This document shows, piece after piece, positions 1-8,302 of a stretch of DNA of 64,000 nt (its first letter is position 1; every line of letters begins with the position of its first letter). The notes below the pieces were generated by a model, which saw only the letters and a list, made by a program, of their open reading frames with translations, was not told the origin of the DNA and made no database searches. The DNA comes from Occultella aeris (GTDB lineage: Bacteria > Actinomycetota > Actinomycetes > Actinomycetales > Beutenbergiaceae). The position numbers and the translations under genes were made by a program. The stretch lies in NCBI RefSeq assembly GCF_902703175.1, contig NZ_CACRYJ010000028.1, positions 58,648 to 122,647 of the forward strand. Direction: 5' to 3'.

Positions 1-42
1 GATGAGCCCGTGGCACCCGCAGCCGCCGGTGAGGGGAGGTAG
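1..42 (+). CDS. Possible C-terminal tail of a truncated upstream gene
   Basis: Frame 1 is open from the window edge to a TAG at 40-42 and would encode a short Ala/Pro/Glu-rich tail (DEPVAPAAAGEGR). Such tails are common at the ends of actinobacterial proteins, but 13 codons cannot prove a gene. No family can be assigned. Confidence 0.2.
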   Translation, partial: DEPVAPAAAGEGR

Positions 43-113
43 CCCCAGCCTGCACTCGTGACCGGCACTTCCACGAACGGCACGGACATCTGTACATCCC
101 AGGAAGGAAACCC

Positions 114-545
114 ATGACACAGTTCACGTACGGCCCCGTCGAGCTCTACCTCGTCGGATTCGAGGGCGACCGGCCAAGTCCGGGCGTCGTCTCGGCACTC
201 ACGGAACTCATCGACAACGGCTCGGTGCGACTGCTCGACTTCGTGATCGTGTCCCGATCGGAGTCCGGTGAGATCACCGTGGCCGAGGTCGAGGACCAGA
301 TCGACGACTACGGCTTGGGTGACTCCGGCCTCAGCGCGACGGGTCTCGTCGCCGAGGAGGACATCGCCGAGTTCGCCGAGCTCATCCCACCGGGCGCCTC
401 TGCCGCACTCGTCGCCCTGGAGCTCTCCTGGGCTCGGACCCTCGCGGACCGGCTCGACGCCTCCGGTGGCGTTGTCCTGCGCACCGAGCGGATCCCTGCA
501 CCGATCGTCAACGCCATCACCGATGCACTCGCATCCGAACAGTAA
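114..545 (+). CDS. DUF6325 family protein
   Basis: A 143-residue acidic soluble protein with no signal peptide or membrane segment. The pattern GPVELYLVGFEG near the N-terminus, a central acidic stretch and the ending with GGVVLRTERIP match my recollection of the DUF6325 (DUF1269-like) family of actinobacteria, whose function is unknown. An AGGAAGG-like ribosome site lies about 6 bases before the ATG. It sits 11 bases upstream of a SHOCT-domain gene, and these two families are often adjacent, so the two are probably co-transcribed. Confidence 0.75.
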   Translation: MTQFTYGPVELYLVGFEGDRPSPGVVSALTELIDNGSVRLLDFVIVSRSESGEITVAEVEDQIDDYGLGDSGLSATGLVAEEDIAEFAELIPPGASAALVALELSWARTLADRLDASGGVVLRTERIPAPIVNAITDALASEQ

Positions 546-556
546 GGAGAACCGAC

Positions 557-895
557 ATGCCCTTGATGAGGAGATTCGGACGACCTGGCCTCATCGGCCT
601 CGCCGCACGCACCGCCGTGGTGGCCGGCACAGCCACCGCCGTCAGCGGCGGGATGGCCAACCGACGACAACGGCAGGCGCAGGCCCAGTACGAGCAGGAA
701 CAGTACGAGACTGCCCAAGCCCAGGCGCAGCTGAACGCCGCTGCGCAGAACGCCGTCGCACAGCAGGCGCCGGCGTCCGCGGCACCCGTCGGCGGCGACC
801 TGGTCGATGAGCTGCAGCGGCTGGCGTCCCTGCGTGACTCCGGCGCACTCACCGACGCCGAGTTCGACGCCGCCAAGGCACGCCTACTCGGCTGA
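557..895 (+). CDS. SHOCT domain protein
   Basis: A 112-residue protein. Residues 10-30 are hydrophobic and small-residue rich, and may be a membrane-associated segment. A Gln/Ala-rich linker (about 35-75) follows, and the last 30 residues carry the SHOCT signature (ELQRLASLRDSGALTDAEFDAAKARLL). SHOCT is a short helical module found at protein ends and thought to mediate oligomerisation or binding. It is preceded by AAGGAGA and follows the DUF6325 gene by 11 bases. Its specific role is unknown. Confidence 0.8.
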   Translation: MPLMRRFGRPGLIGLAARTAVVAGTATAVSGGMANRRQRQAQAQYEQEQYETAQAQAQLNAAAQNAVAQQAPASAAPVGGDLVDELQRLASLRDSGALTDAEFDAAKARLLG

Positions 896-995
896 TAGAC
901 CGACCTAGGGAGGCGGAGGCGAGTATCGGGGCAATACGCCGCCCGGCTCCGACCGGGCACCCGGCCGTGGGACAGCCGTCCCGGTTGGGACGCAA

Positions 996-1682
996 TCACC
1001 GTTGGCCGGGATGTTGAGGGGAGCGTGCGGCTGTGGCCATCTCGGGATCGATCCGGCATGGGCTTGGGTAGTCGGTGTTGTCGACGACGTACGTGGCCCG
1101 CCTCCACGGGTGCGCCGCCGCGAAGTACAGCCGCTGACCACCGACGTAGCGGCGCATCGTCGGGTGCTCGGGATCTGGGTGGCTGCCATCGCGCACCGCC
1201 ATCCGCGCGGCGCTCACCGTGAAGGGCACATCGAGGAAGGCGGAGGCGTCCCACACCGGGGCGAGTTCGTCGCGGTGCAGGAACAGGCCCTCCACCACGG
1301 TGACGGCGTCCGGCGGAGCGAACGCCGTCTCGACCGTTATCGACGTTTCGGTGTCGAGGTCGTACACCGCCGGGCGGTACCAGCCAGTTCCTCCGGGGCT
1401 CAGAGGACTCAGCACCTGTTCCCTGAGCGCTGGGTAGTCGTAGCTGTCCATCCAGTAGCCCTCTGGCGACGTGCGCCCCTTGGCGTGCCTGACCGCCGCA
1501 GGGTTGAGGAAGGCATCAGCGTGGATGAGAATCGCCGGTCGCCGTTCTTCGAGGTGCGAGACGAGCAGGGTGGCGAACGAGGTCTTGCCACTCCCGTCGA
1601 CACCGTCGACGGCCACCAGCCGGCGCCCTGCGCCGAGCCGCCGGAGCAGGTCATCCGCAAGCCACTCGACGAAGGAGTCCAT
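996..1682 (-). CDS. Uridine-kinase-like P-loop NTPase
   Basis: A 228-residue cytoplasmic protein. A Walker A loop (GVDGSGKTS) lies at about residues 24-32, followed by a hydrophobic strand and an acidic DAF segment, as in the uridine kinase/phosphoribulokinase-like branch of small kinases. LFLHRDEL and FTVSAARMAVRDG fit the later substrate and lid regions. I chose the ATG at 1682 because it puts the P-loop at the usual distance from the N-terminus; the frame is open further upstream, but that part is low-complexity Arg/Pro sequence. The substrate is not evident, and it could phosphorylate another small molecule. Confidence 0.75.
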   Translation of the reverse strand: MDSFVEWLADDLLRRLGAGRRLVAVDGVDGSGKTSFATLLVSHLEERRPAILIHADAFLNPAAVRHAKGRTSPEGYWMDSYDYPALREQVLSPLSPGGTGWYRPAVYDLDTETSITVETAFAPPDAVTVVEGLFLHRDELAPVWDASAFLDVPFTVSAARMAVRDGSHPDPEHPTMRRYVGGQRLYFAAAHPWRRATYVVDNTDYPSPCRIDPEMATAARSPQHPGQR

Positions 1683-1779
1683 GTCGTCACTATTCCAGCG
1701 CCCGCCTACCCGGCCCGCACCTCCGAAGCCCCCCGGAGGTCCGCGCCCCGGGCAGGCGTGCCGCGCGGTTCGGCCCGGT

Positions 1780-2754
1780 TCAGACGACCTGGGCAGCCAC
1801 CAGCGCGCGGACCTGCGCGGTGTCCATCGGACCGAGGGCACCGCTGAGCGAGGCGGCCAGGTCCTCGTACGGGTCGGTGACCGTCAGCTCACGAGCCGCG
1901 ATGGCCAGCCGGTCGACCGTCCACGGTTCGGCGCCGGAGCTGATGGTCTCCCCCGCGGACCACCCGCGGTTTATCGTCACCGCGGTCGCGCGCACGCTCA
2001 GCACCTGGCCGGTTAGCGGACAGTCCGCAGCCGCGAGGTACGCGGCGACGGGCGCGATCACCGCGGGGTGGTTCGGGTCGAACGCACCCGGGGTCGCCGG
2101 CGCGGTGGGCATGCCGGGGACGGCGGCTGTCAGCCGGGTGCGGATCATCGAGGGCGACAGGCAGTTCACCCGCACGCCGAGGACGCCCAGTTCGAGTGCG
2201 TGCACGGTGGTCATCGCGGCCACCCCCGCATTGGCTGCGGCGTAGTTGGTCTGCGTGGGCAGCGGGTTGAGCAGACCTGACCCGGAAGCGGTGTTGATGA
2301 TGCTCCGGTCCGCCCGGGCTCCCGCCGCATGCTGCTCGCGAAAGTACGTCGCCGCCCAGTGGCTGATCGCGAACGTGCCCTTCAGCTTCACCGCCACGAC
2401 ATCATCGAACGCAGCCTCGCTGAGTCGGCCGAGCGCGCCGCCCCGCTCGATCCCGGCATTATTGATGACCACATGCAGGTCGCCGAAGGCCCTGACGGCG
2501 GTCGCCACCACCCGGGCGGCGCCGGACCAGTCGGCGACGCTGTCGGTGTTCGCCACCGCCCGGCCGCCGGCGGCAACGATCTCGTCGGCGACCTGCCTGG
2601 CCACGGAACTGTCGCCACCGCCGCCGTCCGGAGCCACCCCGGGATCGTTGACCACCACGGCAGCACCCTGGCCGGCGAGGTAGCGCGCCTCCTCCCGGCC
2701 GATCCCTCGGCCCGCGCCGGTGACCACCGCCACGCGCCCGTCCAGACTTCCCAT
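1780..2754 (-). CDS. SDR family NAD(P)-dependent oxidoreductase with altered catalytic residues
   Basis: A 324-residue classical-type short-chain dehydrogenase. It has the cofactor loop TGAGRGIG (12-19), NNAG (98-101), the catalytic Ser in ASGSG (about 157) and Tyr171 in TNYAAANAG. The residue four after this Tyr is Asn175, where classical SDRs have Lys. The position that is usually Asn or His in the V-x-LKG motif is Lys123. The Gly/Asp-rich insert after the second strand and the overall length resemble the hydroxyacyl-CoA/3-oxoacyl reductase-like group. The start at 2754 has GAGGGAG upstream. It is transcribed divergently from a TetR regulator, which probably controls it. The substrate is unknown. 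Confidence 0.85.
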   Translation of the reverse strand: MGSLDGRVAVVTGAGRGIGREEARYLAGQGAAVVVNDPGVAPDGGGGDSSVARQVADEIVAAGGRAVANTDSVADWSGAARVVATAVRAFGDLHVVINNAGIERGGALGRLSEAAFDDVVAVKLKGTFAISHWAATYFREQHAAGARADRSIINTASGSGLLNPLPTQTNYAAANAGVAAMTTVHALELGVLGVRVNCLSPSMIRTRLTAAVPGMPTAPATPGAFDPNHPAVIAPVAAYLAAADCPLTGQVLSVRATAVTINRGWSAGETISSGAEPWTVDRLAIAARELTVTDPYEDLAASLSGALGPMDTAQVRALVAAQVV

Positions 2755-2839
2755 GTCTGCTCCCTCTCGTTGGCTCCCACCGCACCGTTCTGCGATGCTC
2801 GGACCACCGTCACGGGTGGGCCGCGCGAACTCAAGGGCA

Positions 2840-2861
2840 GTACCCGCGCAGTGTCGGGTAC
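2840..2861. promoter_or_regulatory. Inverted repeat in the SDR/TetR divergent promoter
   Basis: Arms GTACCCG (2840-2846) and CGGGTAC (2855-2861) are perfect 7-bp complements separated by 8 bases. The site is 20 bases upstream of the TetR start and about 90 bases from the SDR start, a position typical for a TetR-family operator that controls both genes. Binding is inferred only. Confidence 0.4.
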
Positions 2862-2880
2862 CACGACGGAAGGGGCCGGA

Positions 2881-3483
2881 GTGTCGGGTAACGACGGGGA
2901 TCTGCGGGTCCGCCGCACCCGGCGGATGCTGCGCGCCGCCCTGGCGGACCTCGTCGCGGAACGCGGCTATGAGGCCGTCTCCATCACCGCCCTCACCGAG
3001 CGGGCCCTGGTCAACCGGACCACGTTCTACGCCCACTACCGCAGCAAGTACGACCTGCTCGTCGAGGTCGTCGGCGAGACGTTCCGGCCGGTCCGCGAGT
3101 TCCCACTGCTGCAGGATGCGGCCGACCCGTGGCGACCTGGGAAAGCGCCGCCCGCGTGGCTGATCGCCTTCCTCACCGACCTCGATCGGGAGGCTCCCTT
3201 CTACCGCGGAGTGCTCGGCGAGGGCGGCTCCGAGCGGCTGCGCACCGACCTACGCATCTACTTCGCGGGCCTGCTCGAGCAGCGGATCGGTCGGGCCGCG
3301 GTCCCGCAGGACGGAGCGCGGGTGCCCCCCCGGGTCGTGGCGATGATCCTGGCCGCGGCGGCGCTCGGGTCCCTGACCTGGTGGCTCGAGCAGGATCCGC
3401 GCGACCCTCCGGAGCTGGTGGCCACCTGGTACTTGGAGACCGTCGCCCCCGGCGCCCTGCGTGTCATCGGAAGCGACCCCTGA
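2881..3483 (+). CDS. TetR/AcrR family transcriptional regulator
   Basis: A 200-residue protein. Residues 8-55 hold the TetR DNA-binding domain: RRTRRMLRAALADLVAERGYEAVSITALTERALVNRTTFYAHY, with the recognition helix ending in the family's TFYxHYxSK pattern. The C-terminal helical ligand-binding region contains a late hydrophobic stretch (MILAAAALGSLTWWL), as in the YfiR/TetR_C groups. The GTG at 2881 is preceded by GGAAGGGG, and the upstream in-frame extension is low-complexity. It diverges from the SDR gene and is its likely regulator. Confidence 0.88.
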   Translation: MSGNDGDLRVRRTRRMLRAALADLVAERGYEAVSITALTERALVNRTTFYAHYRSKYDLLVEVVGETFRPVREFPLLQDAADPWRPGKAPPAWLIAFLTDLDREAPFYRGVLGEGGSERLRTDLRIYFAGLLEQRIGRAAVPQDGARVPPRVVAMILAAAALGSLTWWLEQDPRDPPELVATWYLETVAPGALRVIGSDP

Positions 3484-3512
3484 GTCGGGGCGCTTCCGCG
3501 GCAGCGCACGAC

Positions 3513-4058
3513 TCACCAGGGCGAGCCGATGCGCGCGACGAACACCACGCAGGAGAGCAACGCGAACACCAACAGCGAGGCACCCATGACTGGGCCGACC
3601 AGGCGGCTGGTGGGTTCGTCGGTCCGGCGCAGGCGGGGCAGCAATCCGAACAGCGCGGCGGCCTGCATGAGCCCCAGCAACGCCAAGGACCAGTCGCCGA
3701 GGAAGAACGCGAGCGGGATGAAGTGCAGCGCCACCACGAGCGCGACCCACCATGCCATCCAGCGGCTCTGCGACCGGCGTGCCAGGACCAGGCATCCGGC
3801 GCCGGCGAGCAGCACCTCGAGACCGACCACCGCACCGAACCACTCGTACCGACCCTCCAGCGCGGAGCCGTCGTCCCAGTGCAGCGCAACGGAGTAGCCG
3901 AAGCCGCCGGCCAGGATCGCACCCAGGCCCGACGCGACGCCGAGGCACCACCGCCATCGGGGTGGCGGGTCCTCCTGGGCCCACCCGCACCACACGAAGG
4001 CCATGAGCCCGAACCAGGCGATCGTGAAGGCATGGTCACGCGTGAAGTCGGTGAGCAT
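3513..4058 (-). CDS. Hypothetical multi-pass membrane protein
   Basis: A 181-residue protein that is almost wholly hydrophobic, with about five or six membrane segments (roughly residues 12-27, 37-57, 74-93, 101-122, 124-140 and 154-174) separated by short charged loops such as RLRRTDEPTSR. I recognise no catalytic motif or family. It lies 29 bases beyond the stop of the TetR gene on the opposite strand, so the two converge. A GGCGGAAT-like stretch precedes the ATG. Confidence 0.65.
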   Translation of the reverse strand: MLTDFTRDHAFTIAWFGLMAFVWCGWAQEDPPPRWRWCLGVASGLGAILAGGFGYSVALHWDDGSALEGRYEWFGAVVGLEVLLAGAGCLVLARRSQSRWMAWWVALVVALHFIPLAFFLGDWSLALLGLMQAAALFGLLPRLRRTDEPTSRLVGPVMGASLLVFALLSCVVFVARIGSPW

Positions 4059-4174
4059 TCCGCCACGTTAGCGCCACGACCACCCAGGGCGACGGGCCTT
4101 GGTCGACCCGGGCCACGCCGTCGTCCACTCCGTCTTTCCGAGACATCGCCTCGGCCTGTGGCGGATCCCGGCCG

Positions 4175-5302
4175 CTACACCAACCCGGCCCTGAGAGAAC
4201 CGGCGAGCGGGCAGGCCCAGACGTCGATGTTCCCGCGGCCGACACGGTTGATGTACCGCCCGACCTCCACGTAGGACCGGGCAAGCGAGGTCTCGTGGTA
4301 CTTGATGTCGAGCTTCTCGCAGTGCTCGCGGACCATGGGGGCGACCTTGCGGAGGTTGGGGCGCGACATCGAGGGGAACAGGTGGTGCTCGATCTGGTAG
4401 TTCAGCCCGCCCAGCAAGGTGTCGACGTGACGGCCACCACTGATGTTCCGGCTCATGAGCACCTGACGGCGGAGGAAGTCGATGCGGACCTCCTTGGGCA
4501 CCATCGGCATCCCGATGTGGTTGGGGGCGAAGGACATGCCCAGGTAGAAACCGAACACCATCACCTCGACAGCGATGAACGCGAAGGCGATCGGCCACGA
4601 CATCACGAGGAACGCGAACGTGACCAGCGTCGCCTGCCGGATCACGATGAACGCGATCTCGGTCCATCGGCGGTCAACGGGCTCGCGGCTCAGCAACCGC
4701 TGGAACCCGGCCAGGTGTAGCTGCAGTCCCGCCAGCGTCATGATCGGGAAGAACCACACACCCTGGTAACGAGAGAGCCAGCGCTGGAACGCCGTCGAGC
4801 GGTTGCGGGCATCCTCGGGCGTGTACGCGACGGTGCCACGACGGACGTCGGGGTCGCGGCCGGCCTGGTTCGGCGTCGCGTGGTGCTTGCTGTGCTTGAT
4901 CTGCCACCAACCCAGGCCCATACCGACGAACAGGTTGATCACCACGAGTGAGGTCCACTCGTTCAGCTTCGGGGAGGTGAAGATCTGACGGTGCGCGGCG
5001 TCGTGACCGAGGAAAGCGATCTGCGTCATCAGCACCGCAACCAGGAACGCCATGCCCAGCTGCCACCAGCTGTCGCCGATCATGACCGAGGCCCAGGCCA
5101 GACCGCCCAGCACCAGCGGGTACGCAACCATCCGGGAGATGTACCACCCGTGCGAGCGGGCCATCAGCCCCTCGGCCTTGACCCGCTTGGTCAGATCCGT
5201 GAAGTCGCTGAGGTGCCGGGTGTTCCGCTCCTTGCGCACGCGCGGAACTGCGGCCGGGATTGCCTGATCCGCCGGCGCGTCCAAGACCATGGTGTCAGTC
5301 AT
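4175..5302 (-). CDS. Membrane fatty-acid desaturase (acyl-lipid/acyl-CoA type)
   Basis: A 375-residue integral membrane di-iron desaturase. The three histidine boxes are present: HDAAH (100-104), HSKHH (137-141) and QIEHH (303-307). The QxxHH third box is typical of front-end/linoleoyl-CoA-type enzymes, but no fused cytochrome b5 domain is present. Hydrophobic segments lie at about 62-93, 115-132, 185-200 and 215-260. The start at 5302 (MTDTMVLD) lacks a clear ribosome site, and an upstream in-frame TTG at 5371 is less likely because it falls inside a near-palindrome. It lies downstream of a histidine kinase and response regulator on the same strand, as in DesKR-controlled desaturases. Confidence 0.88.
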   Translation of the reverse strand: MTDTMVLDAPADQAIPAAVPRVRKERNTRHLSDFTDLTKRVKAEGLMARSHGWYISRMVAYPLVLGGLAWASVMIGDSWWQLGMAFLVAVLMTQIAFLGHDAAHRQIFTSPKLNEWTSLVVINLFVGMGLGWWQIKHSKHHATPNQAGRDPDVRRGTVAYTPEDARNRSTAFQRWLSRYQGVWFFPIMTLAGLQLHLAGFQRLLSREPVDRRWTEIAFIVIRQATLVTFAFLVMSWPIAFAFIAVEVMVFGFYLGMSFAPNHIGMPMVPKEVRIDFLRRQVLMSRNISGGRHVDTLLGGLNYQIEHHLFPSMSRPNLRKVAPMVREHCEKLDIKYHETSLARSYVEVGRYINRVGRGNIDVWACPLAGSLRAGLV

Positions 5303-5355
5303 ATAGCCATGGTCGGGTCTCAAGGGCCCCGGTGTCGTCACCCGCACGGTTCGAC

Positions 5356-5372
5356 CTTGAGTAGTACCCAAG
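5356..5372. promoter_or_regulatory. Near-palindrome upstream of the desaturase
   Basis: CTTGAGTA-G-TACCCAAG has two 8-bp arms with one mismatched pair. It is centred about 60 bases upstream of the desaturase start and just past the response-regulator stop. Its form and position suit a NarL-type response-regulator operator. This assignment is inference. Confidence 0.35.
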
Positions 5373-5386
5373 AGTGACGCAGCGCC

Positions 5387-6058
5387 TCAGGACCCGACGA
5401 CGATCAGCCCGCCCTCGTACGCCGCGACGACGATCTGGGTCCGATCCCGCAGCCCGAGCTTCATCAGCACCCGGCTGACGTGGGTCTTGACCGTCTGCTC
5501 TGCGAGCACCAACTCGGCCGCGATCTCGGCGTTCGACAGGCCCCTCGCGACCAGCTTCGCCACCGCCAGCTCCCGGTCGGTCAGCTCCCTGAACCGAGCG
5601 GCGTCGGCGTGCGCGCGTGCCGGCTGCGACACGAACTCCGCGATGACCGATCGCGTGATCGAAGGGCTGAGCAGCGCGTCCCCTCCGGCCACCACGCGCA
5701 CCGCGTGGATGAGGTCGGCGGCGGGCGCGTCCTTGAGGAGGAATCCGCTCGCACCTGCCCGCAGTGCCTGGAACACGTAGGAGTCGAGGTCGAACGTGGT
5801 GAGGATGATGATGCGGGGCTCGACGTCCTCCAGCGCCGCGATCCGCCTGGTCGCCTCGATCCCGTCGACCTCGGGCATACGGATGTCCATGAGCACCACG
5901 TCCGGCCGAGTGCGGGTCACCAGTTCCACGGCCTCGGCCCCGTCGGAGCCGTCCCCCACCACCGTGATGCCCTCCTGGGCGTTGAGCAGCGCGCCGAACC
6001 CAGCCCGGACCATCGCCTGGTCGTCGACGATCGCAACCCGGATCTCGTCGTGGTCCAC
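5387..6058 (-). CDS. NarL/LuxR-type response regulator (DesR-like candidate)
   Basis: A 223-residue two-component regulator. The receiver domain (about 5-120) has the acidic pair D12/D13, the phosphoacceptor Asp58 in VLMDIRMP and Lys109 in FLLKD. The LuxR-type HTH (about 158-220) contains LTDRELAVAKLVARGLSNAEIA and the recognition helix TVKTHVSRVL. It starts 64 bases after the histidine kinase stop and ends 84 bases before the desaturase, all on the minus strand. This suggests one transcription unit whose regulator acts on the desaturase promoter; that target is inferred from context. Confidence 0.9.
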   Translation of the reverse strand: MDHDEIRVAIVDDQAMVRAGFGALLNAQEGITVVGDGSDGAEAVELVTRTRPDVVLMDIRMPEVDGIEATRRIAALEDVEPRIIILTTFDLDSYVFQALRAGASGFLLKDAPAADLIHAVRVVAGGDALLSPSITRSVIAEFVSQPARAHADAARFRELTDRELAVAKLVARGLSNAEIAAELVLAEQTVKTHVSRVLMKLGLRDRTQIVVAAYEGGLIVVGS

Positions 6059-6122
6059 GTGTGTTCCGTTCTGATCGGGGGCTCAGGACGAGGATCTCAC
6101 CTCTCGGGCCTCGGGACCGAAC

Positions 6123-7463
6123 TCAGCTCTCGATCTCCGACGGTGGAGCCGGGGCTCCGTCGTCGGGCTCGCTCTGTCGGTCGATGGGCTCCTCCGCCAG
6201 CCAGCATGGCAGCACCGCGTGGATCACGAAGCCGCCCTCCGGCGTGGGCTCGGCGGTCAGCGAGCCCCGGACGAAGCTGGCGCGCTCGTGCATGCCGCGC
6301 AGGCCGAACCCATGGCCCTCGGTGGCACGGACCGATGCGGTCGGCGCCGAGTTCAGCACCTCGACGAACACATGCTCCGGGGTGATCGCGATGCTGACCT
6401 CGATATCGCTGCCGGGTGCGTGCCGCAGCGCATTGCTCAGCGCCTCCTGCACGATTCGGTAGACGCTCAGCGAGGTCGCCTCGGAGACGCGCGGGTCGTC
6501 GAGTTCACCCTCGACGTGCAGGCGCACCGACTCCGCGCCTCGGCGTGTGCTCTCGATGAGGGTCGGGACGAAGCTCATCGTCGGCTGCGGAGCGAGCAGG
6601 TTCTCGCCGTCCTCCTGCCGCAGCACGGCCAGCAGCCCTCGCATCTCGACCAGCGCGCTCCGCGCGGAGTCGGTGATGTCGTCGAGCTCCGCGACGACCT
6701 CAGCGGGGACGTCCTCGATCCGGTACTGCAACGTGGAGGCCTGGATGGAGATCACCGACAACCCGTGCGCCACCACGTCGTGGAGCTCCCGGGCGATCCG
6801 GTTCCGCTCCTCCATCAGCAGTCGACGCTCCTGTGCGGTGGCCGCGATCTCCTGCTGCTTGAGCAGCTCAGCACGGCTCTGCTGCCACTGGCCGATGAGG
6901 ATCCCGAAGATGACCACGAGCGCGCAGACGGAGATGGCCGTGATCACATTGGTCGCGAACCGCCCCCATCCTCCGGTGTGCCACGGCAGCGCGGCGAACG
7001 TGGCCGCCACCACCGGGAGCACCGCCCCTGCCACCGGCAACAGCCACTTCTCCCGCACCGCGAGGATGAACACCATCAGCGCACAGGTCACGGTCGTGAT
7101 GACCGGCATCGGCCACGGCCGATCCCCGTGCCCCATGGCCGTGAGCAGGGTCGTCGCCGCCACCGCCACCGTGGCAGCACCGACCGCGAACCACGGCCTC
7201 CCCAGCGCCCACACGAGGGTCGCCGCATGCAGCACGGCGACCACGATCGCGATCGCGACCACCGCTCCGTACATCGCCGGCATGGTCGAGGCGTTGACGA
7301 TCAGTACGGCGATCATCGACAGCCACACGAGCGCGCGGATCCAACTCTGCGACAGCAGCCGCACTCCGATCCGGTGCAGCAGTCGGTCGATGCGCTCGAG
7401 CACGTTGGCCGGGAACGCTGCCCGTTCCGGCGTGCCCACCGCCGTCTGCCCGCGTGCCCTCAT
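6123..7463 (-). CDS. HisKA_3-type sensor histidine kinase (DesK-like candidate)
   Basis: A 446-residue membrane kinase. Five or six hydrophobic segments lie between residues 45 and 192 (for example 45-60, 64-88, 92-110, 119-137, 141-160 and 171-192) with no large extracellular sensor domain. Then comes the phosphoacceptor helix with His228 in ARELHDVVAHGLS and an HATPase domain with VQEALSNALRHA and GHGFGLRGMHERA. This architecture is that of NarX/DesK-class kinases that sense within the membrane. The ATG at 7463 is the first that leaves the whole membrane region intact, but it has no strong ribosome site. Confidence 0.88.
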   Translation of the reverse strand: MRARGQTAVGTPERAAFPANVLERIDRLLHRIGVRLLSQSWIRALVWLSMIAVLIVNASTMPAMYGAVVAIAIVVAVLHAATLVWALGRPWFAVGAATVAVAATTLLTAMGHGDRPWPMPVITTVTCALMVFILAVREKWLLPVAGAVLPVVAATFAALPWHTGGWGRFATNVITAISVCALVVIFGILIGQWQQSRAELLKQQEIAATAQERRLLMEERNRIARELHDVVAHGLSVISIQASTLQYRIEDVPAEVVAELDDITDSARSALVEMRGLLAVLRQEDGENLLAPQPTMSFVPTLIESTRRGAESVRLHVEGELDDPRVSEATSLSVYRIVQEALSNALRHAPGSDIEVSIAITPEHVFVEVLNSAPTASVRATEGHGFGLRGMHERASFVRGSLTAEPTPEGGFVIHAVLPCWLAEEPIDRQSEPDDGAPAPPSEIES

Positions 7464-7606
7464 GCGCTTACGGTCTCGCACATCGGGCGGGCTCGTCACC
7501 TGGCGCGCCCACCGGCCGGTCGTCACAGCAGGTACGGCAAGCCACCTGGTGCGCCGAGAGCGGTGGTCCGGCCGAGTCCGGGCCGGTCGGGGGTGCTCGC
7601 ACCGGG

Positions 7607-7612
7607 TAGGTT
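7607..7612 (+). promoter_or_regulatory. Possible -10 element for the metallophosphoesterase
   Basis: TAGGTT fits the actinobacterial TANNNT -10 pattern and lies about 90 bases before the chosen start at 7701. I see no convincing -35, so this is only a candidate. Confidence 0.25.
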
Positions 7613-7700
7613 TCGGTGGACAACGGCGCCGCTGAGCGAGTACCGGCGGATGATCGACGCCGTCCCAGGCAAGCACACCGACAGCGAGGGGCTGCTCCCA

Positions 7701-8249
7701 ATGGTCGACGACGTCGAGATGTTCCGCGCCGGTCACCACGACGGCCCGGTGCGGGTGCTGCTGCTCGCCGACACACACCTCCCCGCCCGGGCACGCGACC
7801 TGCCCGGCGTGGTGTGGGACCAGGTCGAGGCCGCGGACCTGGTCGTCCACGCCGGGGACTGGGTGACCCCGGCGCTCCTGGACGAGCTGGCGGAACGGTC
7901 GCGCGCGCTGCTGGCCTGCTGGGGCAACAACGACGGTCCCGAGTTGCGCGAGCGGCTGCCCGAAGTGGCGCGCGCCGTCGTCGCAGGTGTGCGGATCGGC
8001 GTGGTCCACGAGAGCGGGCCGCGCACCGGACGAGAGGCCCGGATGCGGGCGGCGTTCCCGGACCTCGACCTGCTGGTGTTCGGGCACAGCCACATCCCAT
8101 GGGACACCGAGGCCGACGGGCTGCGCCTGCTCAACCCGGGCTCGCCGACCGACCGACGCCGCCAGCCGCACTGCACCTATCTCACGGCCACGCTTCGGGC
8201 GGGTCGGGTCGAGGGGGTCGTCCTGCACCGGCTGCCGCCTCGTCGGTGA
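7701..8249 (+). CDS. Metallophosphoesterase, YfcE/MJ0936-like
   Basis: A 182-residue calcineurin-like phosphoesterase with its metal-binding motifs in order: D24-T-H26, GDW (52-54), GNND (75-78), a His in VVHES (about 103) and GHSH (128-131). It ends with NPGSPTDRR, which is typical of the small YfcE/MJ0936 phosphodiesterase group. The start at 7701 has GAGGGG nine bases upstream; an in-frame ATG at 7650 would add 17 residues but lacks a ribosome site. The enzymes of this group hydrolyse phosphodiesters in vitro, and the cellular substrate here is unknown. Confidence 0.85.
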   Translation: MVDDVEMFRAGHHDGPVRVLLLADTHLPARARDLPGVVWDQVEAADLVVHAGDWVTPALLDELAERSRALLACWGNNDGPELRERLPEVARAVVAGVRIGVVHESGPRTGREARMRAAFPDLDLLVFGHSHIPWDTEADGLRLLNPGSPTDRRRQPHCTYLTATLRAGRVEGVVLHRLPPRR

Positions 8250-8302
8250 AGGTCACGACCGCCAGGGCAGCCCAGCCGTCGAGGACGTCCCATGGTTTCG
8301 CC

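Noticed and set aside
5303..5371. TTG at 5371 as the desaturase start
   Set aside because: It lies within the near-palindrome and would add 23 residues without resemblance to desaturases; the ATG at 5302 gives the usual N-terminus.
6219..8249. A 676-residue plus-strand open frame
   Set aside because: Most of it is antisense to the histidine kinase and of His/Arg-rich low complexity. Only the part from about 7701 (metallophosphoesterase) has family motifs.
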